A stretch of DNA of 64,000 nt, from assembly GCF_000283155.1 (NCBI RefSeq), contig NW_004454162.1, positions 56,196,827 through 56,260,826 on the forward strand, given 5' to 3'. The stretch is from Ceratotherium simum simum (lineage: Eukaryota; Chordata; Mammalia; Perissodactyla; Rhinocerotidae). A program made the position numbers and the translations under genes. The notes beneath the pieces were generated by a model that was not told where the DNA came from, ran no database searches, and worked only from the letters and a program-made list of their open reading frames with translations. Shown piece by piece: positions 10,417 to 22,890 of this stretch; position 1 is the first letter of the stretch; each line of letters starts with the position of its first letter.

Positions 10417-11609
10417 ACTACTCTATTTGTTCTGTGGCCCATTTTTTGTCAAGAGAGACACTGAGTATAACAGACTCTGGGCACCTTCTCAGGATAACAC
10501 AATCTGGTGGCACATGGATTTTTCCCACCGCTGGTGTTGGTGTGTGAGACGGCCAGAACGGGGCCTTCCTATTGCAGTTCGGGGGTCTCTGTGCCAGAGT
10601 GGGCTGAGGAAGGAGGGAGCGACCGGCACAGAACCCGATTCCCAGGTGCGGGCTGGGAAGAGGAAGAAAAGGCCTGACTGCCTAGCCACACACTTGAACT
10701 TGGCTCCAACTACCTCTGGGAAGCAAAACATCCAGAAAAAGGCAAATTAGTAGAATCCGCTTCAGGAAGAAGACAACTGGTGTCCGGTACAGTTTTCATG
10801 TGCATTCTGGGTGTGGTACCTCAGGAAAATTGGAAGTCTGAGCAGAGGAGAAATGGGGGAGGTGAAGGGCATCCTGATCTTGCCTTGCAGGCCCTGGGCC
10901 CCGTTCCTGGCAGTGAGGACGAAGACAAAACCCCAATCCTTGAGGCACTGTGAGCTGTGCTCAACCTCTTAGGAAACACAATCTGAGTTTCTCTCTTATC
11001 ATCGCCTTAAAATTGTCAGCAACTTAGTAGTTTCATTATAAAATGGTTATTGTAATGATGACTGTATTAAACCTGTCATTTTTTTTATTTCTTTAGGAAA
11101 ATGAACGAAAATAAATCCTTTGGTGGTAAAAATTGTTCTCATTTTTTATCTAGAAAAAAATTGGGAAGGTTTTGAATTAGCGCCTAGAAGTTTAAATAGT
11201 TCTGTTTTTAAAAACCCTCTGAGTTTAAAAACCTTCTCAGAGTTTCCTTTTTAGAAGGTGTGAAATTCTAGTCATTACTTCATTATCACTTCAAAAGATT
11301 TGCTTTTTCAACTCTGTGGTTTAAAATGTGTGTGTGAATGTGTCAGCAGTGAAGAGGAGCTGGGTAGTTTGTTGAGCTATAATTGTAGTTTTTAGCTAAA
11401 ACACTCACGGTAAACATTGCTTGAGTCCAGATTTATGTGAACGGACTCTTCTCTTTTAAATGGAAGATTTTGAAACAAGAAATGAATTGGGTATATGATC
11501 TACTTTTAAAAGATGATGATTTAGATTTGCAAATCCAGAAACCCAGTCCAGTCTGGAGGTTAGGAAATGAGAAACAGTAAAACATCCAAAGATGTTTTAA
11601 GAGTCTAGA
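10417..11609. other. Unassigned sequence
   Basis: About 1.2 kb without recognisable gene or repeat. The 107-codon frame at 10427-10750 has no domain and overlaps an open antisense frame. Confidence 0.4.
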
Positions 11610-11611
11610 CT

Positions 11612-11925
11612 TGCCACTATCTCCACGAGGCCACTGAGCACTTTTACTGTGGCTATTCCAAATAGAGATGCACTGTAAGTGCAAATCGTATCCCGGATCT
11701 GGAAGACTTCGTACAAAAGAAAAAAGTAAAACATATTAGTAATATTTTCCTAATATTCGTTACATGTTGAATAATCATATTTCGAATATATTAGGTTAAA
11801 TAAAATATATTATCAAAATTAATTTCGCCTGTTTCTTTGTAACGTTTTTGTACTTATTTAATGTGACTACTAGAGAATTTTTAATCACACCTGTGGCTCG
11901 AATTAAAACCCACTGGACTAGAAAA
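11612..11925 (+). mobile_element. hAT-Charlie-like DNA transposon relic
   Basis: The run 'acatgttgaataatcatatttcg ... taggttaaataaaatatatt ... ttcgcctgtttctttgtaac ... atgtgactactagagaattt ... acctgtggctcgaattaaaa' matches the internal and terminal pattern of a non-autonomous hAT-Charlie repeat. Ends are diverged. Confidence 0.6.
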
Positions 11926-12627
11926 TGATGTCCTTCCTTTCTGCCATTCTCTCTGCACGTCTGTGGCCCCAGTTGGCCTCAGGCTCTTTTGCGTGGCTGC
12001 TGCAGCAGCCTGCCGTGTGCCACCGTTCATTCTCCCCCGCCGGCTCCGTTGCAGTTCTTGCTGGGCAGTCTTCCCCAGTGAGCACATCACTGCTGTGCCT
12101 GAGACTGACCATGACCCCACACTGCTAAGCTTGCGGTCTCAGGTCTTTGGCCTGGCCTTCCTTGGCATCATTATGAGGCTTTGGAGTTATATACTGTTTT
12201 AGTCCCAAAAACAGAATTGTTGGGAGGATGCTGGGCATCTGAGGGGGTCCAAGGTCCAGGCCGTAAGGAAAGGAAGCAGGGACGAGAGCACCATGGGCTG
12301 CTGAGGAGACTTATTTCATGGTTTCTCCAGTCCTGTGCATGTGTTTAAAGAGGCCACTGGATGGCTTCTGACTTTTCCCATAAGTCCCTTTCACCTTCAG
12401 GTAGAGAATGACACCTTTCAATGTCTAGCTTGGGCCAGGGTCTAGTGACTTGTCCAGGACTTCATCTTTCACTTCATGGTTGGCCTGAGCTTACGGCCCT
12501 TTCTCAGTACTGACTGCCTGATGTAACAACTGTAACAGCAACTTGTCATCATTTGCTTTACAGTTGAGGAAGCACTTTTAAACAGCCTTTGTATTATGGG
12601 GTTCCCACAACTATAAGCTGTCAGCAG
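11926..12627. other. Unassigned sequence
   Basis: No recognised repeat or gene. Overlapping short frames occur on both strands near 11925-12200 with no domain. Confidence 0.4.
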
Positions 12628-13171
12628 TGTAGGGGAGCAGAATTGGCCACCCCAAATTGTATCTTTTTGGCTTGATTATTTTTAAGAACAACAGTCAGGA
12701 AGAAACTTTGACCTTCCCCCTAACTGCCTAAAAAAACTTATGATAGAAGGCCTGTTCCAGGAAGAAGCTCTCACCATAGACAACTCTAGTATAATACGAA
12801 CGAGGGGTGGTAGACAGGGAGGAACCTAGCAAGGCCCATTTGATCAAAGTCCTCCCCACGTCCCATTGTCTCTACAAGGCATGGTGAACATCTGTTTACC
12901 AAACGTGTGCTTTTCCCTCTCCATGTGAATTGCCTTCCTCCCCTTTGAAGTCCCAAACCACTACCCACAACACCCTCCTTTGACTTTAGCTGAAGGTGAT
13001 ATTTAAGGGGGTGGCTTCCGCTATTCTGGTAACTTAGTTTTCCTGGGTTTCTCCCATGTATACATGTTATTAAACTTTGATTTTATCCTGTTATTCAGTC
13101 TCATGTCAATCTAATTCTTAGACCAGCCGGAAGAACCTAGAAAGGTAGAGGAAACGTGTTCCTCCCATACA
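12628..13171 (+). mobile_element. Solo LTR, copy A of a shared family
   Basis: Starts TGTAGGGGAGCAGAATTGGCC and ends ...CCTCCCATACA. It includes 'aagggggtggcttccgctat', 'gttttcctgggtttctccca' and 'tacatgttattaaactttga'. The same ordered blocks recur at 33368-33887, so this is a dispersed LTR family. TG...CA ends and no adjacent internal sequence indicate a solo LTR. The subfamily is not named. Confidence 0.7.
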
Positions 13172-13340
13172 GTGGAACCAATACTGTCACCATCATTTTG
13201 TAGATGTGGTAACAGAGGCAAAGACCAAGTAACTGACTTTCCCAGCGTCCCAAGCCGGGTGACTTGGCTGGCTCCTCCTGAAGGCTGGCCTCTTGACTGC
13301 GTGTATAGGATGTTTCCAGTCTTGCACACTTCCTGCTACC
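13172..13340 (-). mobile_element. MIR SINE relic
   Basis: 'ccatcattttgtagatgtgg taacagaggcaaagacc ... gtaactgactttcccagcgt' is the antisense of the MIR 'tcctcatctgtaaaatggg' and core region. Diverged. Confidence 0.55.
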
Positions 13341-14339
13341 GTCTTTCCTTAGGAAAATCCCTTCAGCTCTGACCCCTGAGAGATAGCATATCTTTAAAGG
13401 TTGCCAAAGAACCTGGGCTGCTTTCTCTCAAAGGCACTGTGGATTGTGGGGAGGGGAGAGCAGTGAGCCAGCTGTGCTAGATAGATGAGTCACTGTTTCA
13501 AGATTGAGGAAGCAAAGGTTTGTATCTCGGGGACTTTTCAGGAGGATGATGAGAGTTTCTTAATGTTAAAAACAAATAAGTTGAGGAAGAGAGGAACACA
13601 GACCCAGGTCTTTATCTTCCCTTCTCCCTCTGACACACATTCCTCCTGTTACAGTTCCCACCTGCCACATTTCTTACTAATTTTAAAAACTTTTCGTAAA
13701 AATGCTCATAAGTTAAAAATTATTTTCATTCCCCAGTGCTGCAGTTTGCTTTCTATAGCACGTCCTTACTCGTCGACCCCTGCTGAGGTGCTGATGTAGG
13801 CGCTTCACCAGGTGGTTGTCAAGATTCCCGTCCTGCCCGTCCTTGGGCCTGGCCATAACTGGATAAACTTCACTGAGGTGTACCCCTCTCTTTCTCCTTT
13901 CCTGCTTGGCGGTTCTCACTCTCCTCCAGCATTCCGCCCACTTTCAAGAAAGGGTTATATGACAGGTGTCCTCACCTTCTTGCTGGGAAGGAAGTGCAAT
14001 GCGTTTTCTCACCAGTAGACACAGAGATGAGTCACGTTCATAGTATAAGCCTTTCCTGCCTAGGTACGTTCTTTAAACATTTTCTTGCCAGCCTTTAAAT
14101 GCTTTTTTGGGTATTTAGTATTATCTGTTAGAATCTGGAGGACTAGTTAGTATTAAGGTCTGAACTGTTATTTTTAACAGTTGGTTGCTGTTGTGGGATG
14201 AATTAAGTTCTCTACTGAGAAAGTAGATTAATTGGACAATGTTATGTTTGGGCATAGTTTTATAAAGACTTCTAGGATCTTTAAAATATCCAATTTTCCC
14301 TCTTTCTCGGAAAAGAACTATAAAACTTTTTTCTTAAAA
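13341..14339. other. Unassigned sequence
   Basis: About 1 kb with no recognisable gene or transposon. The 104-codon frame at 13485-13799 shows no domain. Confidence 0.4.
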
Positions 14340-15370
14340 AAAACTTTTAATGAATTATACACACAGAAAAGTATACATATCATAAGACAACATAATTATT
14401 CATTTTCAAAAAGTGAATATACCTAAGTAACCAGCACTCAGAAGAAACAGAACGTTACCAGCACCCAGACCTCCCCGCGTGCTCCCTGCCCTGTCCACCC
14501 TCCGGCCGAAGTGGAACCACCATCCTGACTTCTAACACCAGAGACCGAGTGGCCTGCCATTCTATTTTATATAAATGGAATCATACTGTACGTACTCTTT
14601 TGTGTCTAGAAGTGTTTTTTGATGTTGTTTTCAATATGTTCTCATGTAGAAAGCCTAACATATACAGAGAAGTGTAAAGAAATAGAAAAATAATAAGCAC
14701 AATCTCACCACCTGTAGAGAACTAGTATTAAGATTTCTGGCTGTTTCTGTCTAATCCTTTTTTACATGAAATGTTTAAAAAATTTACAAAACTAAATGTG
14801 CTGAGTGTTCAACTTTGAATTCTCTCTTATTTTGGCTTAATATTGTATTTTTGAATGAAATATTGTATTTCATCAATGACTCCTCATAAACATCATTTTT
14901 AAAGGCTGGATACTGTCATTCTATAAATGAACCATTGTGTACTTACCCATTCTCCTTAGGCTGGACATTTAGATTGTTTCCAAGTCCTTGACAAACAAGT
15001 AATGTGGCGGTTGACGTTTTAATATATAAGTCTTTTCCTGCACTTCTGATTATTTACGTGGTGATGCAAAGTTACTTGTCAAAGTGTCTGGACGTTTAGG
15101 CGCACTTGATAAATAGTTCCAAAAATATTTTCAGGAATATTGTACCAGTTTATACTCCCAATGGCAACCTATAAAAGTGCCCCTGCTGTGGCATCCTCAT
15201 CCGTGCCTGCTTCTTGTACCACTAAAAAATGTTTCTGGTTTACAGGAAAAAAGTGGCATCCATTCAACCTTCAAGTGAGGTTGAATATTTTCTCACATGT
15301 TTACTTGCCATTTGTATTTTTTTCTGTTGCAAAATCAATTCATTTCCTTTGTCCCATTGTATGATTTGCT
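14340..15370 (-). mobile_element. L1 LINE fragment(s), antisense
   Basis: 'atgaattatacacacagaaa agtatacat ... taaatggaatcatactgtac' and then 'ggacatttagattgtttccaag ... tttatactcccaatggcaac' follow older L1 3' sequence in antisense. Possibly two adjacent fragments. No intact ORF. Confidence 0.65.
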
Positions 15371-16369
15371 AACCATGATTTATGTATTCGTATGATTTCT
15401 TACAACTTCATTTCAGAAAGGTAGGGTTGCTGTTGCCACCCAGAGACCCAGGGAAGGGGCCTGGCACAGGGGACAATGAGGGACTCCAGGGAATGGATGT
15501 GGCTAGACTTCCTACTGAAAATCCATCATCGACTTGAAAGATGAAGGCTGATAATAATAAATGATTCCAAGATGGGGCATTTACAAATTCCAGGAGGCCC
15601 AAGGGAAGTGAATCAAGGGAAGTGAACAGCATTTTAACCAAAGATTTACTCTATAATGACAAACGCTTCCATATCTTGGAAGGTATCACTGCTACGCTCG
15701 TTTATTGATATTTAGATATTAAGCTGCCAGCACCTGTTAGTGTGCTCTTTTGCTCATCTCTGTTCTGCTTGGCTGCTGTCATTCTCTGTGCAGGGCATCC
15801 TCCGCACATGACACCTTGGGACCACACAGAGCTTCTGCACTGCGACATAGTTGAGTAGAAGTTGGATACGTAGCCCACTGATTAACTAAAGGCTGTTCTC
15901 TTTAAGATTTTGTGTCTTGTTGCTGGAACTCACTAATGTTTGCTCTGATGATTCCGTGTAGAGAAATCTCACTTTGAGTGACGGGTTTTGAACTCCAGGC
16001 TTACGCATTTTGAATAGAAAATTCTACTGTTATATGCAAAGGTAAATTTGTCCTGTGTTCTTTTAGACTCCCGATTAATTTAAAAAATGTATTGTGAATT
16101 TTTATCTTTTGTTTTATATCTGTATTATCTCAACTAGAAATGTATATGATTTCTTAAGCCTTGTTTGTGTTTTAGAAATTGGAAAGGGCTAGATGGGCCA
16201 CAAAATCCAAGACAGAAACCTTTACTCTCTTCTCCAGATTATGAAAGAAATTTGAAATCAAATATTTAATAAACTGGGGCCCTTAGGATGGGCTACATAC
16301 TACATCCAGAATTTTTGTATGAGAGAATCTGAAGAACGTTCAAACTAAAATCCAGAATTAGATTTTCGT
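15371..16369. other. Unassigned sequence
   Basis: No gene, RNA gene or clear repeat recognised. Confidence 0.4.
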
Positions 16370-16560
16370 TTTTCCCCCGTCTGTCTCTTTCTGTTCTTTT
16401 TTTCTTTCCCTCTTACTCTCTTTTCTCTTCCTCCCTCCCTCCCTCCCTCTCACCCTCTCTCCCTCCCTTCCTTCCTTCCTCTCTCCCTTCCTTCCTTCCT
16501 TATTCCCTCCTTCCTTCCTGCCCTCCTTCCTTCCCTCTCTCATTCCTCTCTTCCTTCCTG
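16370..16560. repeat. Polypyrimidine tract, (CCTT)n/(CCCT)n
   Basis: Nearly 190 bases of almost uninterrupted C/T built from ccct, cctt and tctc units. The complementary strand is purine-only and gives a spurious Lys/Arg/Glu/Gly frame. Confidence 0.95.
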
Positions 16561-16648
16561 TAAATACCTATTATGTACCAGTCACTGTTCTGAATGCCAG
16601 GGATAGCAGAGTGAATAAACAAAGTATGTGCCCTCATGAAACTTTCTT
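16561..16648 (+). mobile_element. L2 LINE relic
   Basis: 'acctattatgtaccagtcac tgttctgaatgccagggata ... tgccctcatgaaac' is the sense L2 3'-end signature. Confidence 0.65.
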
Positions 16649-16651
16649 TCT

Positions 16652-17400
16652 TTCTGAAATCAGGTTTACTGAGGTATCATTTACATGCAGTGAAACTCCC
16701 CACTTTTAGGAGTACAGTTCTATGACTTTGAAAAACCTATACAATCCTATAACCACCACCCCATTCAAGTTATACTGTATTTTCCTTCACCGAGAAAAGC
16801 TCCCTTGGCCCCTTTGTAGTCACTGCCCTCCTCAGCCCCTAGCAAACGCTGGTCTCTGTTCTGTCTCTAGAGCTGACCTTTCCATGAATGCCACATAAAT
16901 GGGATCTCCCGTGTGTTGCTTTTTTGTCTGGCTTTTCCACTTAGCGTGATGCTTTTGCGATTCATCCGTGCTGTTGCAGCATCAGGAATTTGCTCTTTCT
17001 ATTCCTGAGTAGGATTCCATCTCATGGACGTACAACGATTGGTTTATCAGTCCATCATTTGATGGTCGTTTGGGGTAATTATCGATGAAGTCACGGTGAA
17101 CATTCACTTACAGGTTTTTTGTGTGGACACGTGTTTTGGCCTCTTTTGGGTAAGTATCTGGGAGTGGGACTGCTGGGTCATGTGTTAAGGATTTGTTTAA
17201 CTTCATAAGAAACTGCCAAACTATTTTCCAAAGCAGCCAAACCGTCTTGCGTTCCCACCAGCAGTGATCCAGAGCTCCAGCTGCTCCCTATCCCTGCCAG
17301 TAAGGTTTTTTTAAAATTTTTTGGTGCCATAGGGTTTTTTAAAAAAAATTTTACTGTAACCATTCTAATACGTGTGTGCACTTGTATTTATTGGAAAGCA
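16652..17400 (-). mobile_element. L1 LINE 3'-end fragment, antisense
   Basis: 'tttactgaggtatcatttac ... tttaggagtacagttctatg ... gcttttccacttagcgtgat ... ggattccatctcatggacgt ... ctgggagtgggactgctggg' is a textbook antisense run of an older L1 3' end. Confidence 0.9.
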
Positions 17401-18099
17401 TCAGTGCTTGTCCTATTTAATCAGTGTTGGTATTTTTCAATGCCCCACACTTGCTCTTGCACTAAGAAAGACTGAATCAGTCCATCAAATTATGACAAAT
17501 GCAGGAGCCCACTCATTCTGACTGGCAGCTCTAGTGGCGGGTTCTTTTCTGTGGTGTTCAGGCGGACCTGTGCTGGTCCAGGGTATGTATGTTGTCTGTT
17601 AGGAGGACATGTCCGTGCACTGGGCTGGGGAAGTCGGTGAGAGAAGCCTCTTATTAGTATGTTTCTGTTGAAAGCCAAAGAGCCTGGGAAATCCCTGAGA
17701 AATCTTTGTTCCAGGATGACTAATCAGAATGGGTTGCTGGTGAGGACACTAGAAACCAGAGGCTGTTTAAGAGGAGTACTCAGTTATCCAGGCCTGAGGT
17801 AACAAGGCCTGGGCTAAGTTGTAGTGCTGGTAAAGCCTGGATACGATTAAAAGAAAAGAAGGAGAAGGAGAGGAAGAGGAAGAGGAAGAGGAAGGTGGAT
17901 ATGATAAAAGGACAATCTAAATTAGTGCTGATATTGGCGTGAGGGTGAATGAGGAGTTGATGTGGTTGAAGTTTCGCATTTAAATGATAAGGAGAAGGAT
18001 CCCAAGACTAAAGTAAAACAACATTTCACAGAAGCCTCATCTTGCTAAATCCAGTGGTCGGCACTTCCCCAGTTGCATTTTACTTGACTGGTCAGCAGC
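17401..18099. other. Unassigned sequence with a purine microsatellite
   Basis: A (GGAAGA)n-like purine run spans about 17851-17893. No other feature recognised. Confidence 0.5.
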
Positions 18100-18109
18100 G
18101 TTGACATAG

Positions 18110-19155
18110 GTCAATGGACACGCCGGACGCTCTCCTCCTGCTGCTCTCAACCTGAGGGTCCTACTCCCTCTCGAGTCTCCTTCTGTAACGTTGGCTGCTC
18201 CTCATCTCCTCCTCCTCTGAATATTTCTCTCTCTAGCATGCACCTTTTTCTTTAACCTCAGACTTGCATAGCTAACTGCCTGCTCAACATCAGGGGTCTC
18301 CTAGGCATCTCCCACTAAACACACCCACAACCAAACTCCTGGTCTCCGTACCCCCAGCCTGTATCTCCTGCAATTCTCCTCTCTTCTTCCAAATGCTCAG
18401 GCTCAAAACCTTGAGATCAGCCTTGACTTCTCTTTCTCTCACATCTCCATCATATCCACTAGCATACGCTTTTGGCTTTACCCTCAAAACAGGCCCAGAA
18501 TCTGCCTGTTTCTCTCTGCCTCTACTGTTGCCACCATAGGCCGAGCCATCGGGATCTCCTGACTGGATTGTTTCAGGTCTCCCCGTTTTTGCCTTCACCC
18601 TCTTAGATCTACCCTAAAAGCAGTAGCCAGAACAATTTAAAAGAAAAATAGTCATGTCTTGTCATTCTTCCACTCAAAACCCTTCACTGGCTTCTCGTCC
18701 TTTCAGAGGTGAAGTCCTTCCAAGGCTCAACGGCTAGAAGACTCTACAGCAATAGACTCTTGCTTCCACTCTGACCCGGGACCAGCTGCATGATTTGCAG
18801 GGTCTGGTACAAAATGAAAATGCAGGGCCCGTAGTTAAAAATCCCATTAATAATTCCAAGGTGCCCACCACAGAGCATTCAGCAGAGTGCACGGCCCCTC
18901 TGAGCACAGGCTCGGTGACTGCACGTCCACGAGCCGACCTCTCTGACCTGTCGTCCCTGGCCCTGTCTCTTGCTTACTTGGCCCCAGCTGTCCTGGCTTC
19001 CTCGTGTTTCTTCAACAGGCCAGTCAGGATCAGCCTCCCGTTCTGCTTCCTCTGCTTGACCAGCTCCTCCCTCAGAGATCCACACTGCTCACTTCCTCCT
19101 TCCCTCCAGGCCTCTGCTCAAACGTCCATTCACAGACAGGCCACCTGGGAAAGAG
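18110..19155 (-). mobile_element. L2 LINE relic, antisense
   Basis: Long diverged antisense L2: 'caaccaaactcctggtctcc', 'cttgacttctctttctctca', 'gcagtagccagaacaattta', 'gtcattcttccactcaaaacccttcactggcttc' and, after a break near 18760-18930, 'ctctgacctgtcgtccctgg ... ggcctctgctcaaacgtcca'. The open frames here are by-products. Confidence 0.65.
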
Positions 19156-19351
19156 CAGTTGGGGGATAACATGATGGAGTTTAGTCCTAGATGTAGAGTC
19201 ATAGAACTGTATGATTTAGACTTCAAGGATCATTAAAATGTACTTATTTCCAGGATTAAAAAAAATGTGAGGACAAAAGAAATTAAATGCTTGTCTGAAT
19301 TTATACAATTACCTGTTATGAGTTGAGCTTGACATTCAAAATAGTGAGAAG

Positions 19352-19450
19352 CTGAGGACACAGAGGGGCAGTGTGGGGTACGTCCTGAGGACACAGAGGG
19401 GCAGTGTGGGGTACGTCCTGAGGACACAGAGGGGCAGTGTGGGGTACGTC
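19352..19450. repeat. Minisatellite, three identical 33-bp units
   Basis: Units at 19352-19384, 19385-19417 and 19418-19450 begin ctgaggacacagaggggcag and end ...tacgtc, with no difference between copies. The 33-base period keeps reading frames in phase. On the minus strand an 11-residue block (GRTPHCPSVSS) repeats three times within a 137-codon open frame. That frame has no recognised domain. Confidence 0.98.
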
Positions 19451-19639
19451 CCCCCTCGCCAGTCTTGCCAGTGGGACACGTCCTGATTCTAAGATACTCA
19501 TTTGGGGGAAACGTTTTAAAGTCAATAGTTAAAACAAATGAAAGAATATGTAGAGAAAAGTGCAAAGCTCTTGGACCTATTCTTTTGAAAGTACCTATAG
19601 TTCTGGGGAAAGAGGATTTGCTAAAAGAGGAAATAAATA

Positions 19640-19862
19640 GGTGCATTGATTCTGAAGTCAGACAGATCTGGTTTTGAATCTTGCCTTATTCATTTATTAG
19701 TCATGCAACTGACTCTGTAAGCCTTCTTTTCCTCCCCTATAGAAAGGGGATAATAATATCTTTTTCATAGAATTTTGTGAAGAACAAGTGAGGTAGCCAC
19801 GTAAAGCAACAGAGCGTCTTGTGCATAGCACTGAATAACCGTGATCTATTATTTCCACAACT
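19640..19862 (+). mobile_element. MIR SINE
   Basis: 'attgattctgaagtcagaca gatctggttttgaatcttgc ... aaaggggataataatatc ... gtgcatagcactgaataacc' follows MIR order in the sense direction. Confidence 0.75.
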
Positions 19863-21870
19863 TACAGAATGAGGGATTGCATCTCAGAAAATACGTGAAG
19901 CTACATTTCAAAACCATTGCCCTGTTTCCACACTCCCCACTTTGAGTCTGTTATTCCCAGCTGCTCTCTTTTAAGGATGTGACTGTTTATGGTGTGATTG
20001 TTTGTGGTCTGCTGGAGGGGAAGTTGCACAATGGGCTTTGTGTATGCTGACCACTGGAGAAATTTCTCTCTTGTTACAAGGAGGTGAACATTTCTGAATA
20101 ACCTAAAGTGTGGTTTAAAAATGGGGATTTCTGGGCGTTGAGAAGAGCTGGCATGTTTCTGAATTGTCGTTCAGCTGTTCTTTCTGTTCAGAATAGAAGG
20201 GTAAACGCTTTGGATCAGCGACGTCCTCTAACTGTGGGGGCTAGAACCTGCAGTGTTTGTGTCCTGTGCTCTGTGTTGATGGTGAGGTCTCTCATCCTCA
20301 CACTGGACATTCCTTTATCAAAAATCGGAGGATGATTTTGTTATCTATTGTCTATTATTTGAGAGAGAGACCTATTTAGGGAGAACTTTTTTTTTTTTTC
20401 AATCAGTCACAGTTATCGAGAAAGAGAAGCTATAAATGCTCCTATTCAAACTCCCTTAAATTTTCATTCCAAAGGATATGAAGTTTAGATTTGGAAAAAT
20501 GTCCCAAATAAACGTTCCGTCAGCCACCAAAGAAGTCTTTGTTATCGACTCATTATCCCTAGGACGTGTGCTGTTTTTCTGGTCATGATTTTGAAAAACA
20601 GGAAAGAGTGTCCACTAACCCAACCTTTCTCTCCGTAATCCTGTGAAAGCTGCCTGCCTATTGGAAGTGGCTGATCAGGGTGTGGGTCACCACTGCAGCC
20701 GCTGCAAGAGGAGATGACCCGCCGGGAAGGAGCTCCATATCCAGCTGGAAACGGCCGTGTGGGGCTGAGTCTGCTCTCACAGCGTCCAGTGTGCACTAGT
20801 CCAACATTGGGGGAAAAGACCAGGGAACTGGGTTGGTTTTTTGGAAGTCCTTTTTGCTTGTGGATTGTCCTGACTGGCTGTGACAATTGCTGTCACTCTG
20901 TGTTGGCTAGAATTTACCAGCTCAGTGCTGGGACTATGTCTACATTGAAATGAGGATATGCCAGGACCAACTGTGCCTTGGTCCATGGTCCAGAGGAGGA
21001 GTCACCATATTACAGTGAAGATGCAGAGAAGACCTCAGCCTTTTTCCTGTTACGTGTGTCTAAGGAAATCATAAAGCTTTAAGCATGAGCCTGACTATTG
21101 GTCACTCTGATTGCAAAATATAATTAGAACAAGAATCAAAGAAATATAAATACTTAAATATTATAAACATTCTCTTTCCTGTTTCAGAAATACTGGTTCT
21201 TCCTTTCTTCACTGAAAAAATACTACTTTAATTTCTCTCCGAATCTCAATACTTCGTGCCCCAGACTCTCCCATGTTATGCACAGTTTCAGGCTTTGAGA
21301 ATTCTACCCAGTTCATGGGGCAAAATCCCTGACATTTTTCTTGCAACTTTCTGACTGCTGAATATTAAAATTCTTGACTATTTTTCTAGCCCTCCCTCAA
21401 GGCTTTATTCTAAGATAATTTTCAGAGGTTCTCATTCCCTTTCATTGAAATTTCTTTTTTTCTTCCTTCCATAGGGAAGTAAAAGAGAGATTGTATCTGC
21501 CTATGAAGGGCTTTACAGTTGCCTGGATAAAACCCTATACATCTTGTTTAATTGATCAGCAAGTGCTTTCTCTCTTCTCTCGACCCCAGCCCCAGCTTTA
21601 TTATTTTCCTAACGTGTATTGAATAGTCGCTGCACAGCCACCACTCTCAGAGGTTGGATCTACAGAAAACGGTTATAACAAACCCTAACTTTCAAAAGTA
21701 TATTTAAGTCCTACTTTTTTTTAAACAGTGAGATTTGAAAACGTGTGTAAGGAATATCAGCACGCTGGTCTGTTTTATCATTGGTACTATAAGGGCAGAT
21801 GCATTATTATATATTTTACTGTGTATTTATTATTGTCTTTCTACCCTCCATTTTTGTCTGTTTTTATTAA
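19863..21870. other. Unassigned sequence
   Basis: About 2 kb with no gene or confident repeat. A T13 run lies near 20388-20400. The 114-codon minus frame at 20542-20886 has no domain and an open opposite frame. Confidence 0.4.
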
Positions 21871-21871
21871 C

Positions 21872-21950
21872 TTCTGTATTCTCAACACCTAGAACAACAC
21901 CTGGCACATAAAAGACATTAAACTATTTGAGTCAATCAATTAATGTCTTT
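21872..21950 (-). mobile_element. L2 or MIR 3'-end relic
   Basis: 'ctgtattctcaacacctaga acaacacctggcacataaaa' is the antisense terminal motif of L2. It is short, so confidence is moderate. Confidence 0.5.
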
Positions 21951-22489
21951 CCCTTCCTTTGTTCCTCCTATAGATATTGTCACATCACATTGTATTATGT
22001 TTAAAAGATGGATTTGAGTGACAGGTAAGAGGTTCCAAACAAGACTCATATATTTTAGCTATTACTCACAAGAAGATATAATTATGTGATAGACACATCT
22101 CATCTTTTGAGAATTCTGCATAGGAAAATGGAATAAGGTATATTTATTTTATATCTTGTACAAATATAACATTTTGTCACAAAAAAGAAATTTGTGCAAG
22201 AGTTAGAAGTTCTTAATTGCAGTCCCAGCTCTCTCCTCCATTATGTCTGGGACTACGAGCAAATTTAGTTCTACCTTTCTGGGCTTGGTTCTGTCAACAA
22301 TGTCCACCTGATTGACTTAAACATCTCCATTATCCACATTTTGTCATGTTCCCGCTGCACCCTGGTCATACGTCTAGGTTTCTCCCCACTTATCACACGA
22401 TATTGAACATGTCTACCTATGTGTGTTTCCCCCACTAGATTTAAGAAACCTGGACTCTACCTCATAAAAATAATTGCTACTATTTCTAA

Positions 22490-22705
22490 GTACTTTCCGG
22501 TGTCATATTCTACTCAATTGAATGTTTTTTAAAAAACCGTTAAAATTAGGTAATCTAACTCCATTTCACAGGAGAGGAAATTTAAGACTTTGAGAACTTA
22601 GCCAACGTGCCCCAGTTCTGCAAACATCTGGCATTCCAATCTCTGTTCTGACCCCAAAGTCTCTACTCTTAACCACCTTGCACTAGATCCTACTGCCTCC
22701 CTAAA
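22490..22705 (-). mobile_element. MIR SINE
   Basis: 'ctccatttcacaggagagga aatttaagac ... cattccaatctctgttctga ... ctcttaaccaccttgcacta' is an antisense MIR. Confidence 0.7.
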
Positions 22706-22709
22706 AGAC

Positions 22710-22890
22710 GACCACCATGCGCTGAACACCCACTAAATGTCAAGTACTTGTATGTCGATTATCGTCCTGAAAACAACCTTGCATAGCAGATACGTTCATC
22801 CTCAGCTCACATCCTATGGGCCAGGTAACCGATGCTCAGAGATGAGTAATCTCCTCCCCACCCGTGTGACTAGTACATGCTGGGTAGTCT
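22710..22890 (-). mobile_element. MIR SINE, second adjacent copy
   Basis: 'cgctgaacacccactaaatg tcaagtacttg ... ccttgcatagcagatacgtt ... cgatgctcagagatgagtaa' is a second antisense MIR-like copy abutting the first. Confidence 0.55.

Noticed and set aside
16358..16543. Lys/Arg/Glu/Gly-rich minus-strand frame
   Set aside because: Direct translation of the polypurine strand of a low-complexity tract.
18795..19169. 124-codon plus-strand frame as a gene
   Set aside because: It overlies antisense L2 sequence, and the translation has no domain.
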